In this document: in pieces, positions 22,508 to 33,976 of the stretch | How positions within the stretch are numbered: position 1 is the first letter of the stretch | Layout: each line of letters starts with the position of its first letter | From: Carnegiea gigantea | Taxonomy: Eukaryota > Streptophyta > Magnoliopsida > Caryophyllales > Cactaceae | Direction: 5' to 3' | NCBI GenBank assembly: GCA_029747015.1 | Contig: JAKOGI010000110.1 | Coordinates: 334,733-398,732 of the forward strand | DNA length: 64,000 nt | Translations under genes and position numbers: made by a program | Notes under the pieces: generated by a model | The model's input: only the letters and a program-made list of their open reading frames with translations | Databases searched by the model: none | Told to the model about the DNA's origin: nothing

Positions 22508-23935
22508 TCAAGATCTGGATCGACTATTATTGACCGTCTGTTTATGATCATGCTCCCAAAAATCCCCAATAAACGTCTTGGCCCCATCCAAGCTGGGATA
22601 ATACGTGGGCTCGGCGAAGATTTGGGTCAGCAAATCGTCGGATTCGGGCACCCGGTTGGCCCGGGCCTCCAAGCTCCCCATCATGATGATCACGAGCTGC
22701 TTGTAGTTGAAGAAGAACCTCTTCACAGCGGATTCGACCCCCTGGAAAGCTTGCAGAAGGTGAATCTTCTCGAAGCTTCTCTTCTCTCTATACAACCCCA
22801 TCGCCGATTCTTGGATGATCGGACCACCCATCGGATCCACCTCCACGCCCAGGATCTCCGGGACTCGGTGCCGGAGATCTTTACTCATCTTCGCCATCTC
22901 GATCAAACCCTTCGATCGGAAACAAAACATCTCAGAATCAGATGATGCTTTCATTCTTAGTTGAGCTTTCAATCGCAGAAAATCCTCCGGATCCATTAAC
23001 AAGTGAAGATTCTCGATCTCTTCTAGGAGCTTCCAGATCTGTTCTAGAATCCAGCAATCGTCCGCCGCTTCTGAGAATCGCTTCGCGGTGATTCTCTCTC
23101 CTACTCTAGAGAGAAGCTGATTGCCTGCGTAGATCCATGACTCGAAGATTTGATGAATTGTGTAGATTGATTGATTTTCGGAGTTGTGGATGTGGTTCAA
23201 TGGGCCTTTCTTCAGCGCGTGAAGCTCAGACGGGCGGCAAATCGCGTCGTAGTCGAGATTGGGCTTCCCTTCGAGGTTGGGCTCGCCGAGGCCCAATGTG
23301 TACGAACACCTTCTCATGGCGGATTCGATGGCGTAGAAAATTCTCGAAGCTAAGTCGGCAGATTTCTGCCACGCGCTAAGGCGCGGAAGGAGGCTGGATT
23401 CGCTGCTACGGCTCACCACCGTCTTATCATGCTCTCCATCGGACAACTTCCACACCTCCGCCGAGCTCGCCGTGTGCGCCACCACCACGCCGGATGAAGA
23501 ACTCAAATCAACGATAGGCGCTGATCCACGTGTCTCATCATCCTCGCACAAAACAGAGATCAGCTCCACCTGATCCCTCGCCAACTTCTCCAACCGTCGG
23601 TTCCACTCTTTCCGGTTGACATACGGTCTAGGATCAGTAAGAACGGTCGAAATCAGCCGGAAGGTGATTTCTAAAGCTTGCAGAGCCGGTTTAATCACCG
23701 ACTCGTTCTCCCAACCGGGAAACTCCTTCGAACTCCATAGCCACCGGAGCTCCGGCAAGCGGAGGTAGCTCTCGTACGCTGAACATGCAGATTCCGACGC
23801 CGGAGCTAATTCACCGGCGACTACCGGTGGAGGAGGGAGCGTCGGCATGCTCCGTCTGGATGTGATTTTTGACGATTTGTTGGGTAAATTCGGCGAAGAT
23901 TGTACCATCTTGGTCTTACAATCAAAATCAACCAT
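22508..23935 (-). CDS. HSPRO2: HSPRO / Hs1pro-1-like nematode-resistance-type protein
   Basis: This is an intronless 475-aa protein of the plant HSPRO family, named from sugar beet Hs1pro-1 and represented in Arabidopsis by HSPRO1 and HSPRO2. Family members are stress- and pathogen-induced, and the Arabidopsis proteins are reported to interact with SnRK1 kinase. The sequence starts MVDFDCKTKMVQSSPN. It shows the conserved SACSAYESYLRLPELRWLWS block (about residue 50-70), then KPALQALEITFRLIS and DPRPYVNRKEWNRRLE. The C-terminal half includes IYTIHQIFESWIYAGNQLL and a membrane-like FFFNYKQLVIIMMGSLEAR segment. The start is taken at Met37 of the longer frame, because the family begins MVD and the extra residues lie in the leader. 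Length matches the family. I infer function from family membership only. The '2' in the symbol is approximate. Confidence 0.92.
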   Translation of the reverse strand: MVDFDCKTKMVQSSPNLPNKSSKITSRRSMPTLPPPPVVAGELAPASESACSAYESYLRLPELRWLWSSKEFPGWENESVIKPALQALEITFRLISTVLTDPRPYVNRKEWNRRLEKLARDQVELISVLCEDDETRGSAPIVDLSSSSGVVVAHTASSAEVWKLSDGEHDKTVVSRSSESSLLPRLSAWQKSADLASRIFYAIESAMRRCSYTLGLGEPNLEGKPNLDYDAICRPSELHALKKGPLNHIHNSENQSIYTIHQIFESWIYAGNQLLSRVGERITAKRFSEAADDCWILEQIWKLLEEIENLHLLMDPEDFLRLKAQLRMKASSDSEMFCFRSKGLIEMAKMSKDLRHRVPEILGVEVDPMGGPIIQESAMGLYREKRSFEKIHLLQAFQGVESAVKRFFFNYKQLVIIMMGSLEARANRVPESDDLLTQIFAEPTYYPSLDGAKTFIGDFWEHDHKQTVNNSRSRS

Positions 23936-24055
23936 GCTTGAATTTTGAATTTTAAGCGTAGAATAGGACAGAGAGAGAAATTTTAATTTGGATAAGATGA
24001 GGTCTTTGAAGTGGATGGTCTCTGGATTGAGAAAGAGAGGCAAGGCCGGAAGGGG

Positions 24056-24064
24056 TATTTATAG
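24056..24064 (-). promoter_or_regulatory. TATA box of the HSPRO-like gene
   Basis: The minus strand reads CTATAAATA about 120 bases upstream of the start codon. This is a canonical plant TATA box, giving a leader of roughly 90 bases. Confidence 0.65.
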
Positions 24065-27000
24065 GGTGGGAAGGTCCGTGTGGAAAGTGCTCGCGTACGA
24101 GGACCACTTCTTAAATTTTGAAAAGTTGGGGTACTTACTATTAAAACAAAACTGTTTTTATTTTATTTTAATTTTTTAAATGAGACGGTGATGAAGGGAA
24201 CAGAAATGTACGTCTGAAAAGAATGTGGGGGAATTAGGAGAGGCTTATCCAATAAAGATACACCTAACCCAATACAAAATGAACTAGAAATACTAGGTGA
24301 ACTATTAATTATATTTGAAAATATTAGATTTTTTGGTTCTAGAATAAATAGGGCAGAGACCGCAAAGCAGCTCTTTACTTAATATTGTGAACTTGATCTA
24401 TGATTCATTTTATTCATCATTTTTTCTTTTTTAAAGCATTAAAATCTAGATGATTTTTTTAATATTAAGTTATTGTTAAGGTTTAATCGTGATCGATTCT
24501 TTACATGACATTAAAGATACCAATTATTATAACTTTATCAGTTTATTTCACATTAATCGCTAAAAAACGTTATTCAAATCCACATATCAAATTTAGTAAT
24601 CTTACCTGTGTTTCATAAAATTTAAAAAAAAAAAAAGAATCTTATCCATGTGATGTGGAGAATTAAATGGAAACAAGAGGTTTTTCTGTGTAACTTATTA
24701 TAAGTACTAATTGCTGATTACTGTTGATTACTGTTAAAACTAGTGATGAGTACGTATTTCACATTAAAAGAATCTTATGAACATGAACTACTAAAACTAG
24801 TGGTAAATATTTAAGAAATTTGGCCAAGTGTTGATTATTGTTGATCGATACTAGTAATCTTAACTTTTCAACCAAGTTAAAAATACTAATAATCCACATA
24901 AGAATGCATATTGGAGTTATGATGATATGATCCATCCCATACTGATAAAAAATAGACCCCTTATACATACATAAATAAAAGCAAATAAGTTATTCAAACT
25001 ATTATATATTTATTTTTAAATTAAAATTTCATTTAACTTATATATATTGCTCGCTTTATTGAAGGTCCGATTAATATAAGATACAACATTGAACAAATAT
25101 ATATTGAATTCTTCAAATTTCTTAAATGAGGAAACACACTCAACGCATAGTACTCTTTATTTTCTCTTCTCTTCTTTCTTTCTTTTTTTTTTAAAGTGGG
25201 TAGTCGTTTGGTTGTTGTCACTTGTGGTATATATTTCATATTCTTTTCCTAATCGTGACACAAAAGAAATCGAATCCTAAATGGATAGGATTGAAGGAAT
25301 ACTGAAACTTGGACCACGATCATGCTTGACATATTCTGGTCAAATGTGCAAAATTTTCTTCCCTCCCATTGGTTGTAGTTAATATAATATAATACGTGTG
25401 TTTTCCCTTTTGCCTATTTGCTCACACTAATCTTTCAAAATCTCTTCAAATTTTTATGACAGCTTCATAGTTGATAAAAGTCCCAACGAATTCGCATTTC
25501 AAATTCAGCTTTTTATAGCTCTTTAATTCCTCAACTCCCTCCAAATTATTATAAAATTTTAACCAAAATTCAAATAAATAGAAGATACTATACTATTCAA
25601 GTGATTAACGGCTTGAAAGTTACATAATTATGAGTACAAGTTGAGTAACCAAGTGAACAAGAAAATGAGATGTGTATATAATAGCGGCAAGCAAATAGGA
25701 AACTATTCTAATCTTGAATTGTAATTTTCTTCCTTACCCTTGCTACCTTTATGGTGACCAAAGAAATATTTGGAGCACAATACGTATAAATTCAAGTTCA
25801 AATTCTTATGTATGATGACCACACCTATGTTTACACTTTTTTTAAAAAAAGAAATAAGTTATATAACCTATTATCTTTTATGAATTAAGAAAATCTGTGC
25901 TCGGGCCAACAGTAGCTCAACATCAATATATCTAGCTATATAACTATATATAAAATTGAGTAATAGCATATGGAATTGACATGTGGATGGCTTAGTGGCG
26001 TTGGAATGTGAGATGGCAAGTTGTTATTGGTTTAATTTGTCTTTCATTTACTAATAAAATTTATTATTTGTTGTTTCACATTTAAAGTGCTCATTATTGC
26101 ACGTATTTATATGTACGAAAATATTGATTTATTTGTTTTAAAAAATCACATTCATACCCAACTTTCTTCTATTATTCTATCTATTAGAAATTGCTGAAAA
26201 TTGAAATTAAGGAGTAAGACAAGATTTTTTTTTGGTAATTTTATCATGTGGGTATAGGAAGAGTGCAATCAATGGATGATATTTTCAAGTGGAATTTTAC
26301 GTTGAGCTGATAAAGTGTTATTGGTTAATTTTTTAATTAAATATTTATTTTTATTATTTATGATTTAAAATTTAAAATATTTAAATATTTTGATATTTTA
26401 ATACTTTCTTTAATATTTTATTTGGAGCTTTTAGTTCTGCTGGAGCTTTTAAAATTGGTTTAATCATAATAATTTCTAAAACTTCTGGGTTACAATTGTT
26501 GTCTTAATGCCTTGATCATTGCTGTATGATTTTGAAACAAATATTAATTGTTAGACTTTTAAGTCTTGAAACTTATGTAAAAAAGTACTGTTTACAATGA
26601 CCATTTGAAAGAACAACTATGTAACATTTATGTCATATGGATTCAAAGAGATATATTTACATATTATAATATTAGTAAAATACAATTTCTTAGAGAGATA
26701 TTTGGTTGACAATCTATACGTTTATAACTTTATATCTTGATCATTGAGTAGGAGGTTAGTTGGTGGACCATTTTTACTATATCCAAAGAGGACTCACAAT
26801 ATACAATCAAATATTTCGCAAATTAAAATTTTAAATATCAAATATTAAACTGTATTCTCTCTATCATTAGTTGATAACCTCTCATTCTTTTCATTTTTAT
26901 TAGGCTCACCATTTTAAAATTTCATGCTATATTTTTCAAACAATTTGATTTGTAATTTCTCATTATTATTTTTTTCATTTTTATTATTCTCACCCTTTTG

Positions 27001-27540
27001 GATTTTCATGCCAAAAGTTTCTACTTTCGAAAAATTTTAATTATCAATAAAACCTATTTGTTTTAAATATAGCATTAAAAAAACTCAAACATGTTTAACC
27101 ATAATGTTGAAATTTTTTTAAAAATTTATTTATTTCATGATTAACATATTATACATCTGTACGAGCTTATAATTTTTGAGTAATCCAATATTTACAAAAG
27201 AAAATTTTTAAATAAGCGAGATAATAAAACACTAAACTCTTTGTTGTATTGGAGAATAGAGATCACATTACGCATATAAATTAGAAAGGCTGAATTACTC
27301 TTTTTTGTGTCAATTTTCTTACTGGAATTCATCTTATTCCATTATTCTCATGGTAGTTTTTTATTTTAAATATTATTCACCGCACTTTGGTTAATCATGG
27401 AATTATCTAACATATGTATATCAATTGATAAGAGAGAAAAATAAAAAATCGATAAATAGATAAATAATGAATCACACAAATATATTCACTAAAAAGGCGG
27501 CTCAACAGTCCTAGTATTACGGGGGTATAATACTAGTATA
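24065..27540. other. 3.5 kb intergenic, no gene recognised
   Basis: Very AT-rich DNA with many A and T runs. All open frames are short and have no recognisable domain. No inverted ends or LTRs are seen by eye. Confidence 0.5.
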
Positions 27541-28203
27541 TAAATATAATTGTTTCTGGTTGGTGCGGGTGTAATAAAGGTGATGGCAAGGCTGCTTCCA
27601 GCACAAACCAACACTTGCTCCTTCCCCTGCTTCACACTACAGTGCACCCCTCAGTCTTCACACCTGTTTTTCTCTCACCTCCATCCCCATCTGCATCTGC
27701 TCAATCCGCCATCAAATAAAATAAAATTCCCCATTGATTTTCTAGTAAAATAGAAATTTCAAGACCGAAAAATTATGATTAGGGCCGGTCTTACTGTAAA
27801 ATCATTCTCATCTAATGTATTCCCCCCCCCCCCTAAAGAACCTATCGTCTAGTAGTTGGATTCAAAGAAGTCCAGCTGGAAAATAGAACGCGTGGGGCAA
27901 ATTGAAGAAAACCTCCTATGCAGGAGTACTATTAATTTTTGAGTATTTGTCGGGTTAAACTGGGGAATTATACGGATACAGAAATATTTAAGACAATTTT
28001 TCAATTTTTCCAGGTTTGTTGGGGAAAATGACTTTAGCCTGACTTTCATTGCGTCTTGATATGATACTTTTATTTTTATTTTTATTTTTATTTTTTTCTA
28101 ATGGCCCTGTCATTTGAATTAACACAGTACATGCACAAGGTTGAATTGTGGTTCCAATTGTTTGAGGTTCTTCTAGATTTTGTACTTTTTTTCTTGTTTA
28201 ATA

Positions 28204-28317
28204 TAATATGATTTGATGTATGATGTCATATACATGATATATCTTTATGGATGTTCAACATAATATGATTTGATATATGATGTCATATACATGATACATC
28301 TGTATGGATGATATTTT
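28204..28317. repeat. 57-bp tandem duplication
   Basis: Two adjacent copies (28204-28260 and 28261-28317) both begin TAATATGATTTGAT and differ by a few substitutions. AT-rich, with no coding role visible. Confidence 0.75.
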
Positions 28318-28439
28318 CAATTGTGACGTGGATATTTGTTATTGGAATGCACTATCCTTGTACTTAATTAGCTCCATTTGACATTTGCAGATCTTTCGCC
28401 TCACTATCACTTGCTCTATTTTAATCTGACTCTAATGTC

Positions 28440-29990
28440 TGAACTTCAATATCTGTGATTGGCTAATCCTGTGAACGAAGATAATGACCACTTCATGGAG
28501 GAGCTGAAAATTTCAATGAATTTGGACATAACAGTATATTGGTTGAAATTGACAGAATTTGAATCAGTTAAACGTCAATATGATGTGCTCATGAAACTTG
28601 ATCTATGCAATGCCAAAGCTCAATTTGGAATGGCTCAAGCTCGGTTGAATATGAGTTTGAAGGAAGAAGTTGGAAGGCCTCCTTGTTGCTATTCGATTTG
28701 ACTCTAACATTGCAGAACTAAGAAAACAATTGAACTGACTTGAGGGAATGTGGGGTAATTCAAGCAAGGAAGATTCGTCCATGGTTGATCCCTTGAGCTT
28801 GAGTGTAATGTCTATTAAGGATGCTAAGAAATCTCAACAACATTCCATGATGGAAGTGGAGGTGGACAGACCAATCAAACTAGAGTGACTGCGATGAATG
28901 ACTAGTGGGGGAAAAAAAAAAAAAAAAAAACCCATTAACGGCGTCATGAACATGCCTTAATAGAAAGAAAACTTGAGCTAGCGGGTCAAAGGACTGTGAC
29001 CTCCTATGAAAGTGATTACCAAGATTTAAGTTGCAATGAGATGGACATGGAAACGCATAAAAAGGTAAGTGATTGATTGGAGGAATTCAAGTGAGGCCAT
29101 GGGTGTATATTAAACTTTGAATATGGAAGAAATAGGGTAAGACGATGGTCATTGCAGTGAAGGCAATGTGGATTTGGAGTTGGGAAGCACATCATCTGAC
29201 TCCATATTCACTGCTATGGCATGCACAGCGGACGGTGAATCTGCCAACTCTACTACGACTCAAGTATTTTCATAAAGTGGTGACTTCTGACATTCAGATA
29301 TTGTTTTTCAACCTATCGGGGGAAATGAAGCACACAGCCTCTTCAACTCTCTTTGATTACTGCAAACAACATATAAACTGATTGAGCGAGGTAATAGGAC
29401 TGAGTACTTTGGCAAACATTCAACTGACTTATATGGTTATTCGCGTGCAGCTTAGCACCTCATCAGGGACAATGGAATTGGCTAAGAGAAATGGCCCGCA
29501 AAGGAACTTCGATAAATGCCTTTCAATTTTTAGCTAGCATTACTCTAAGCACAAAAAAGGGGAAACAAAATAGGTGGAAGAAAACTCGATCAAGCCCCCA
29601 AAAGAACACTGCCTCAAAGGCCAACGTACCAGGCTCTACCGAGAACAACTATCAACCTAACTCATTTACGTCTAACTCATTTGTACGGTGCATGGAGGCT
29701 TGCAACAACGGAAAAAGATTCAAGCGTCGCATACGCCATAATATTCACAAAATGGATCCAAAATCTAAGACCAATTGTCTCTGTGGACACCGGAAATTTG
29801 AGGAGTTCAAGCGTGCTCTTTATCAATATGAAACAAAAATAAGGGTTGTAATAAGAGCTACTGTAATATCGGTATGATTCCTAAATCAGCAGCAGTGGAC
29901 ATGACTGGGGCTTTAATATAACATACAAGTATTGTTGTATTTTGTTTTTGTTATTTACTTAAATTGTATTACCTCTCTGACCCCCAAAAA
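28440..29990 (+). other. decayed protein-like region, unidentified
   Basis: Short protein-like plus-strand pieces occur in several frames, for example ITVYWLKLTEFESVKRQYD (28520 onward), IAELRKQLN (about 28710) and LCGHRKFEEFKRALYQYE (about 29780), separated by stops. The block ends in C5A15 (about 29980), which could be a copied poly-A tail. A transposon relic or processed pseudogene would fit. I do not recognise the family. Confidence 0.3.
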
Positions 29991-30522
29991 AAAAAAAAAA
30001 GTGTAGATGTGCTCTTTTTTGTTTTTTTGGACCTTTCTTTTCTCCCTGGGTTGGTGTTTATGTGTGCATGTGCACACATTTATTTCTATGACATGACATT
30101 TATAAGGCACGATGGTTTACTTTAATAATTATATGGTATCATATATCAACTTTAGTAGCTAATTCAAAAATATTGTATATGAGTGCTTTCGAGTTTGTTT
30201 AAAAATTTCATGACATTAATTAATTTTTATGAGTGTTCATACTTAAAAAAAATAAAGAATTTTTTTTACAAAAATATGACAAATTTTTTGGACTTGTGGA
30301 CGCTATACATAGCTTCCCCACTGCCTGACAAATAGTAAGCGTCTAACAATGTAGGAGCTAGCATATCCTAAGAACGACAAAATGATTTTAAAAAAATTTT
30401 TTTTTAGTCTTTTTACAAAATTTTTGAGGCAAACCAAAATTTCTGTATTACGTGTTAAATTTGAATTTTATTGCCCTAATAATTTTGAGACCAATGATTC
30501 CACACAAACGAAACAAATATGA

Positions 30523-30582
<60 letters not shown>
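30523..30582. repeat. (AT)n microsatellite
   Basis: An AT dinucleotide run of about 60 bases with no interruption visible. Confidence 0.9.
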
Positions 30583-30584
<2 letters not shown>

Positions 30585-30764
30585 TGAAATTATTTTTTTT
30601 GCAATTGTCGCACCCATTCATTTATTTTGATCTATAAACAATGGTAGTGTTTGGTTGGGGGGAAATAATTTTTCACAGAATAGTTTCCAGTTTTCAGTTG
30701 TTTGGCAGAATAAAGGGTGAAAACTATTTTCCAAAGAAAATGACCCCCACCAAATTAAGGAAAC

Positions 30765-30880
30765 TACAATAATAACAACACCTCCTAATATGGGTTGCAC
30801 TTTCGCTGGATCTAGGGAGATCTATATATAGGCAATCTTATCTCTATAGACAACTTTGTTCGTAGATAAGTCAATTCCAA
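30765..30880 (+). repeat. SINE-like repeat fragment
   Basis: The plus strand reads AATAACAACACCTCC, then TATGGGTTGCAC, GGATCTAGGGAGATCTA and TATAGGCAATCTTATCTCTA. This is the same order of blocks as the copies at 1040-1135, 2095-2200 and 55625-55715 (which are on the minus strand). Confidence 0.5.
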
Positions 30881-32330
30881 GAGACCCACAAAAAAAGAAT
30901 TTTGTGAAAATATTTTTAAAAAAGAAGCTAAAGATAAGTAGCAGACAGTGAACTACGAAATATTAACAAAGCATGTAACAGTAAATATGCAAAATAAAGT
31001 GTAATATCGTAGAGAAAAGTACTATACTTTAACAAATAAAGGTAGGCTAATATTATCTCTTCCTAGATAAAGTCACTACTTGCATACCAACACAACATAA
31101 GGGAAAAAAATATCTAGTAACACACCGACATATCCTATCCTACTGCATCTAAGGGACTGCTACGAAGTTATCTCTCTAAGCTCCAAGATGATAAAAAGTT
31201 CATTTCCTTTTTAAGAAGATAGAAAGTTGATTTTCTTCCTTCAACTCTTTGACGATATGGTTAATCAAAATTTAGGTGCAAAATCTAATTTTAATCGTTT
31301 GAAAACTTGACTATTCGATGGCAAAGATTAAAATAAGCTTAAATCTAGATTTTGAGTTCAAGTTTCTTTCATTTGGTCAACATTTATCGCTGCCATGTCA
31401 ATGCAATCTATATTTTTTTGCCACTTAAATAATTCAGTTGGTACGCCAAAAAACAATCCAATTGACTTGCCACTAAAACAATTTGAGCTGTTTGGATCGA
31501 AACTTGATCATCATGTAATATATATTAAAATAGACTCAAATCTATATTTTGAGCTCGATATTCCTTGATCAAAGTTGATTTTAATTCTTCATTCAACTCT
31601 TTCATATTGTTGGCTAATGGTGAATTATTTTAGTACATTGTCACTAAACGTTTGATCAAAAGAGTTTAGATGACCTTAATTAGCCCGTAATTGTAGGTTG
31701 TAGCCTTAAGACATGTGAAGGTTTGCAGGACAGTTCAAAATTAAGCTGTCCTATTCCCCCCCCCCCCCCCCAGACGTGGGGCCGGCAAAAATTAACCTGT
31801 CCTTTGGCTTCTTAACCCGCAATTAATACATATCCGCTTCATCATTTCTAGGGGCGCCGATTCATCTAGATAATCCCATCATATATACCATATATTTAAT
31901 CTTTATTAAAGTTGTTAGAAAATTATTCTTTTAAAAAAAACAAAAATTGTCCCATTTTCTTTTGCAAAAAAGGAGATGCCCCTATAATTTAGTCGTTTTT
32001 TTAAATATATAACTCGACTCAACAGAACTGAAATTAAGGCTTTATTAATATTATGTTCAAAGAAATACATTCAGATATTGAAACTTTTTACGTTATATTT
32101 TTCACCGTATCATCCAACGAAAAATTTTAAAAATATAAGAGAAAATTGTTACCCGAAGATTAAATAGGTTGGATAAAACAAATTAGCCACACAATGTACA
32201 ATAATTAATTGGGAAAAAAATTGCCCCGCATAAGCATCTATTTGCAGGCTTGAACCCAAACATTTTATATTTACCATCTTGAATTCTTAAACATCACGCA
32301 ATCATGCACAGATTATGGATTCATCAAATC

Positions 32331-32422
32331 ATAATTGGCTAACATCAATGTGTACTTACATAATAGTTAATTAACCATAATTGGCTAACATCAACGTATA
32401 CTTACATAACAGTTAACGTATC
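32331..32422. repeat. 46-bp tandem duplication next to the copia element
   Basis: Two adjacent copies (32331-32376 and 32377-32422) both start ATAATTGGCTAACATCAA. They end 11 bases before the left LTR. Confidence 0.75.
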
Positions 32423-32433
32423 TCATGCAACTA

Positions 32434-32681
32434 TATTAGACTTAGTGGTTTATAATACAAGGTTGTTATCCATGTCAGCAAAGCTGCTATCCAAGTCAGC
32501 AAAGTTGTTAGCTCACTCATGATCAGTTAGGTGGTTAGCTTACTGTAAATATATAGAGGCAAGTTGTATATAAGTTGGTCTGTACACTCTAGACTAGTTA
32601 GCTTCTGCTTGTACAAAGATTACCACAATGGAGGTTTCATCTCCCTAAAACTTCTCTCTATCATCTTCTTTCCTATTTTCA
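32434..32681 (+). repeat. left LTR of the copia element
   Basis: This is 248 bp, ending in CA. It matches 37492-37718 through most of its length, but carries an extra 21-bp tandem duplication (GCAAAGCTGCTATCCAAGTCA-type unit, about 32475-32515) that the right LTR lacks. It has a TATATAGA motif near 32550. Confidence 0.9.
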
Positions 32682-32683
32682 TA

Positions 32684-32695
32684 TGGTATCAGAGC
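32684..32695 (+). other. primer binding site of the copia element
   Basis: TGGTATCAGAGC is complementary to the 3' end of initiator tRNA-Met, the standard primer of plant copia elements. It lies two bases after the left LTR. Confidence 0.95.
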
Positions 32696-32883
32696 AGGAC
32701 TCTGAAATCTTGTTTTTCCTTTGCTTTCTCATCTTTGATTGATTGTTTTACTTCATCAATCAGTCAAGCTTATCACATCTCTGTTTTCCTTCTTATTGTT
32801 CTTCGATTAATTGGCTTGTTTCACCAATTAATCTAGCTAACCTGTACAAGATTTCAGAGAATTTGATTCTGATTTGGATTGAA

Positions 32884-33940
32884 ATGTCTGCAAATTTTAA
32901 CAATGGAGAGAATAACAACAATGATCCTTTGTTCTTGCAAAGTTCGGATTATCCTGCTATGCAATTGGTGAACAACAAGTTGAGTGACGCCTATTTCCAG
33001 CGATAGAGTAGAGCTGTAAATTGCTTTGCGAATGACAGGAACGCTTGGACATCAATTGAGATCGTTCTAAACCGAATCAGAATTTCCCGAGCCTGGAGCA
33101 ATGGATTCGATGCGGCAACGTGGTGGTGAGTTGGCTTTTGAATTCAATTTCTCCTGATTTGGTTGATGCTTTCTTGTATGCAAATTCTGCTAAAAAACTC
33201 TAGAATGAGTTGTCTCATAGACTTGGTCAAAGCAATGGACCACTTCTTTATCAATTACAAACGGAAATTTCAGATTTATATCATGGAAATGATAGCGTGG
33301 TTGTTTACTTTACCAAATTAAAGAAACTCTGGGATGAAGTAAATGATTTGAGTGAGCTACCTATATGTGGTTACACTCCTCCATGCAATTTTAATCCTGC
33401 TTGTGCTGCTATCAAGAAAACCATTGAGTTAGATCAACGACAGAAATTGACACATTTTCTTATGAGATTAAATGATAGTTATGATACTATTCGAAGTCAG
33501 ATACTATTGCCAAATCCCTTTCCATACATAAATAAAGCCTACTCCATGATTCAACGAGTTGAAAAACAAAGGCAAGTGACATGCAGTATAGCTGCTCCAG
33601 AGATAGTTGCAAATGTCACCAGAAGCCATATGATTGAGAAGACTGAGAGCTCTAATGCTTTTGTTGCTCGTGGAGTTCCAAGAAATAGGAGGGATACTAG
33701 GAAAACAAAGAGTTCAAAAGATTTTGTACTCATTGTTAAAGGACAGGCCACACTGTGGATCAGTGTTTTAAGTTGGTTGGATATTCGGATTTATATGAAG
33801 GACAAAAGGATACCTCCAAGATGAATAAACCTATAAGAATGGCTGCAAATGTGTTTGGTTCTGGCACAGATTTTCGCTCAGCTGCAGATACTCCCCTTGA
33901 TGATGCTGGGAATATTGGAGAAGGTGGCAGTGGCAGGTAG
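32884..33940 (+). pseudogene. copia gag, broken
   Basis: The frame starts MSANFNNGENNNNDPLFLQS, a typical copia gag start, and hits a stop at 33004. The middle part is open at 33210-33824 and contains VVVYFTKLKKLWDEVNDL and HFLMRLNDSYDTIRSQIL, hallmarks of the gag domain. A CCHC zinc knuckle (C-x2-C-x4-H-x4-C, about 33724-33766) is readable in a different frame and has a stop inside it. Not functional. Confidence 0.85.
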
Positions 33941-33976
33941 ATAGATGCAAATCTGATCAATGCTTTTGCATAGGAG

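Larger units (their letters stand above)
29991..32330. other. intergenic with AT microsatellite and repeat fragments
   Basis: No gene. The stretch holds the (AT)n tract, a SINE-like fragment and a C16 run (31756-31771), otherwise AT-rich DNA. Confidence 0.5.

Noticed and set aside
32331..32422. The 46-bp direct repeats as a CRISPR-like array
   Set aside because: Only two adjacent copies without spacers, in a plant genome; a plain tandem duplication.
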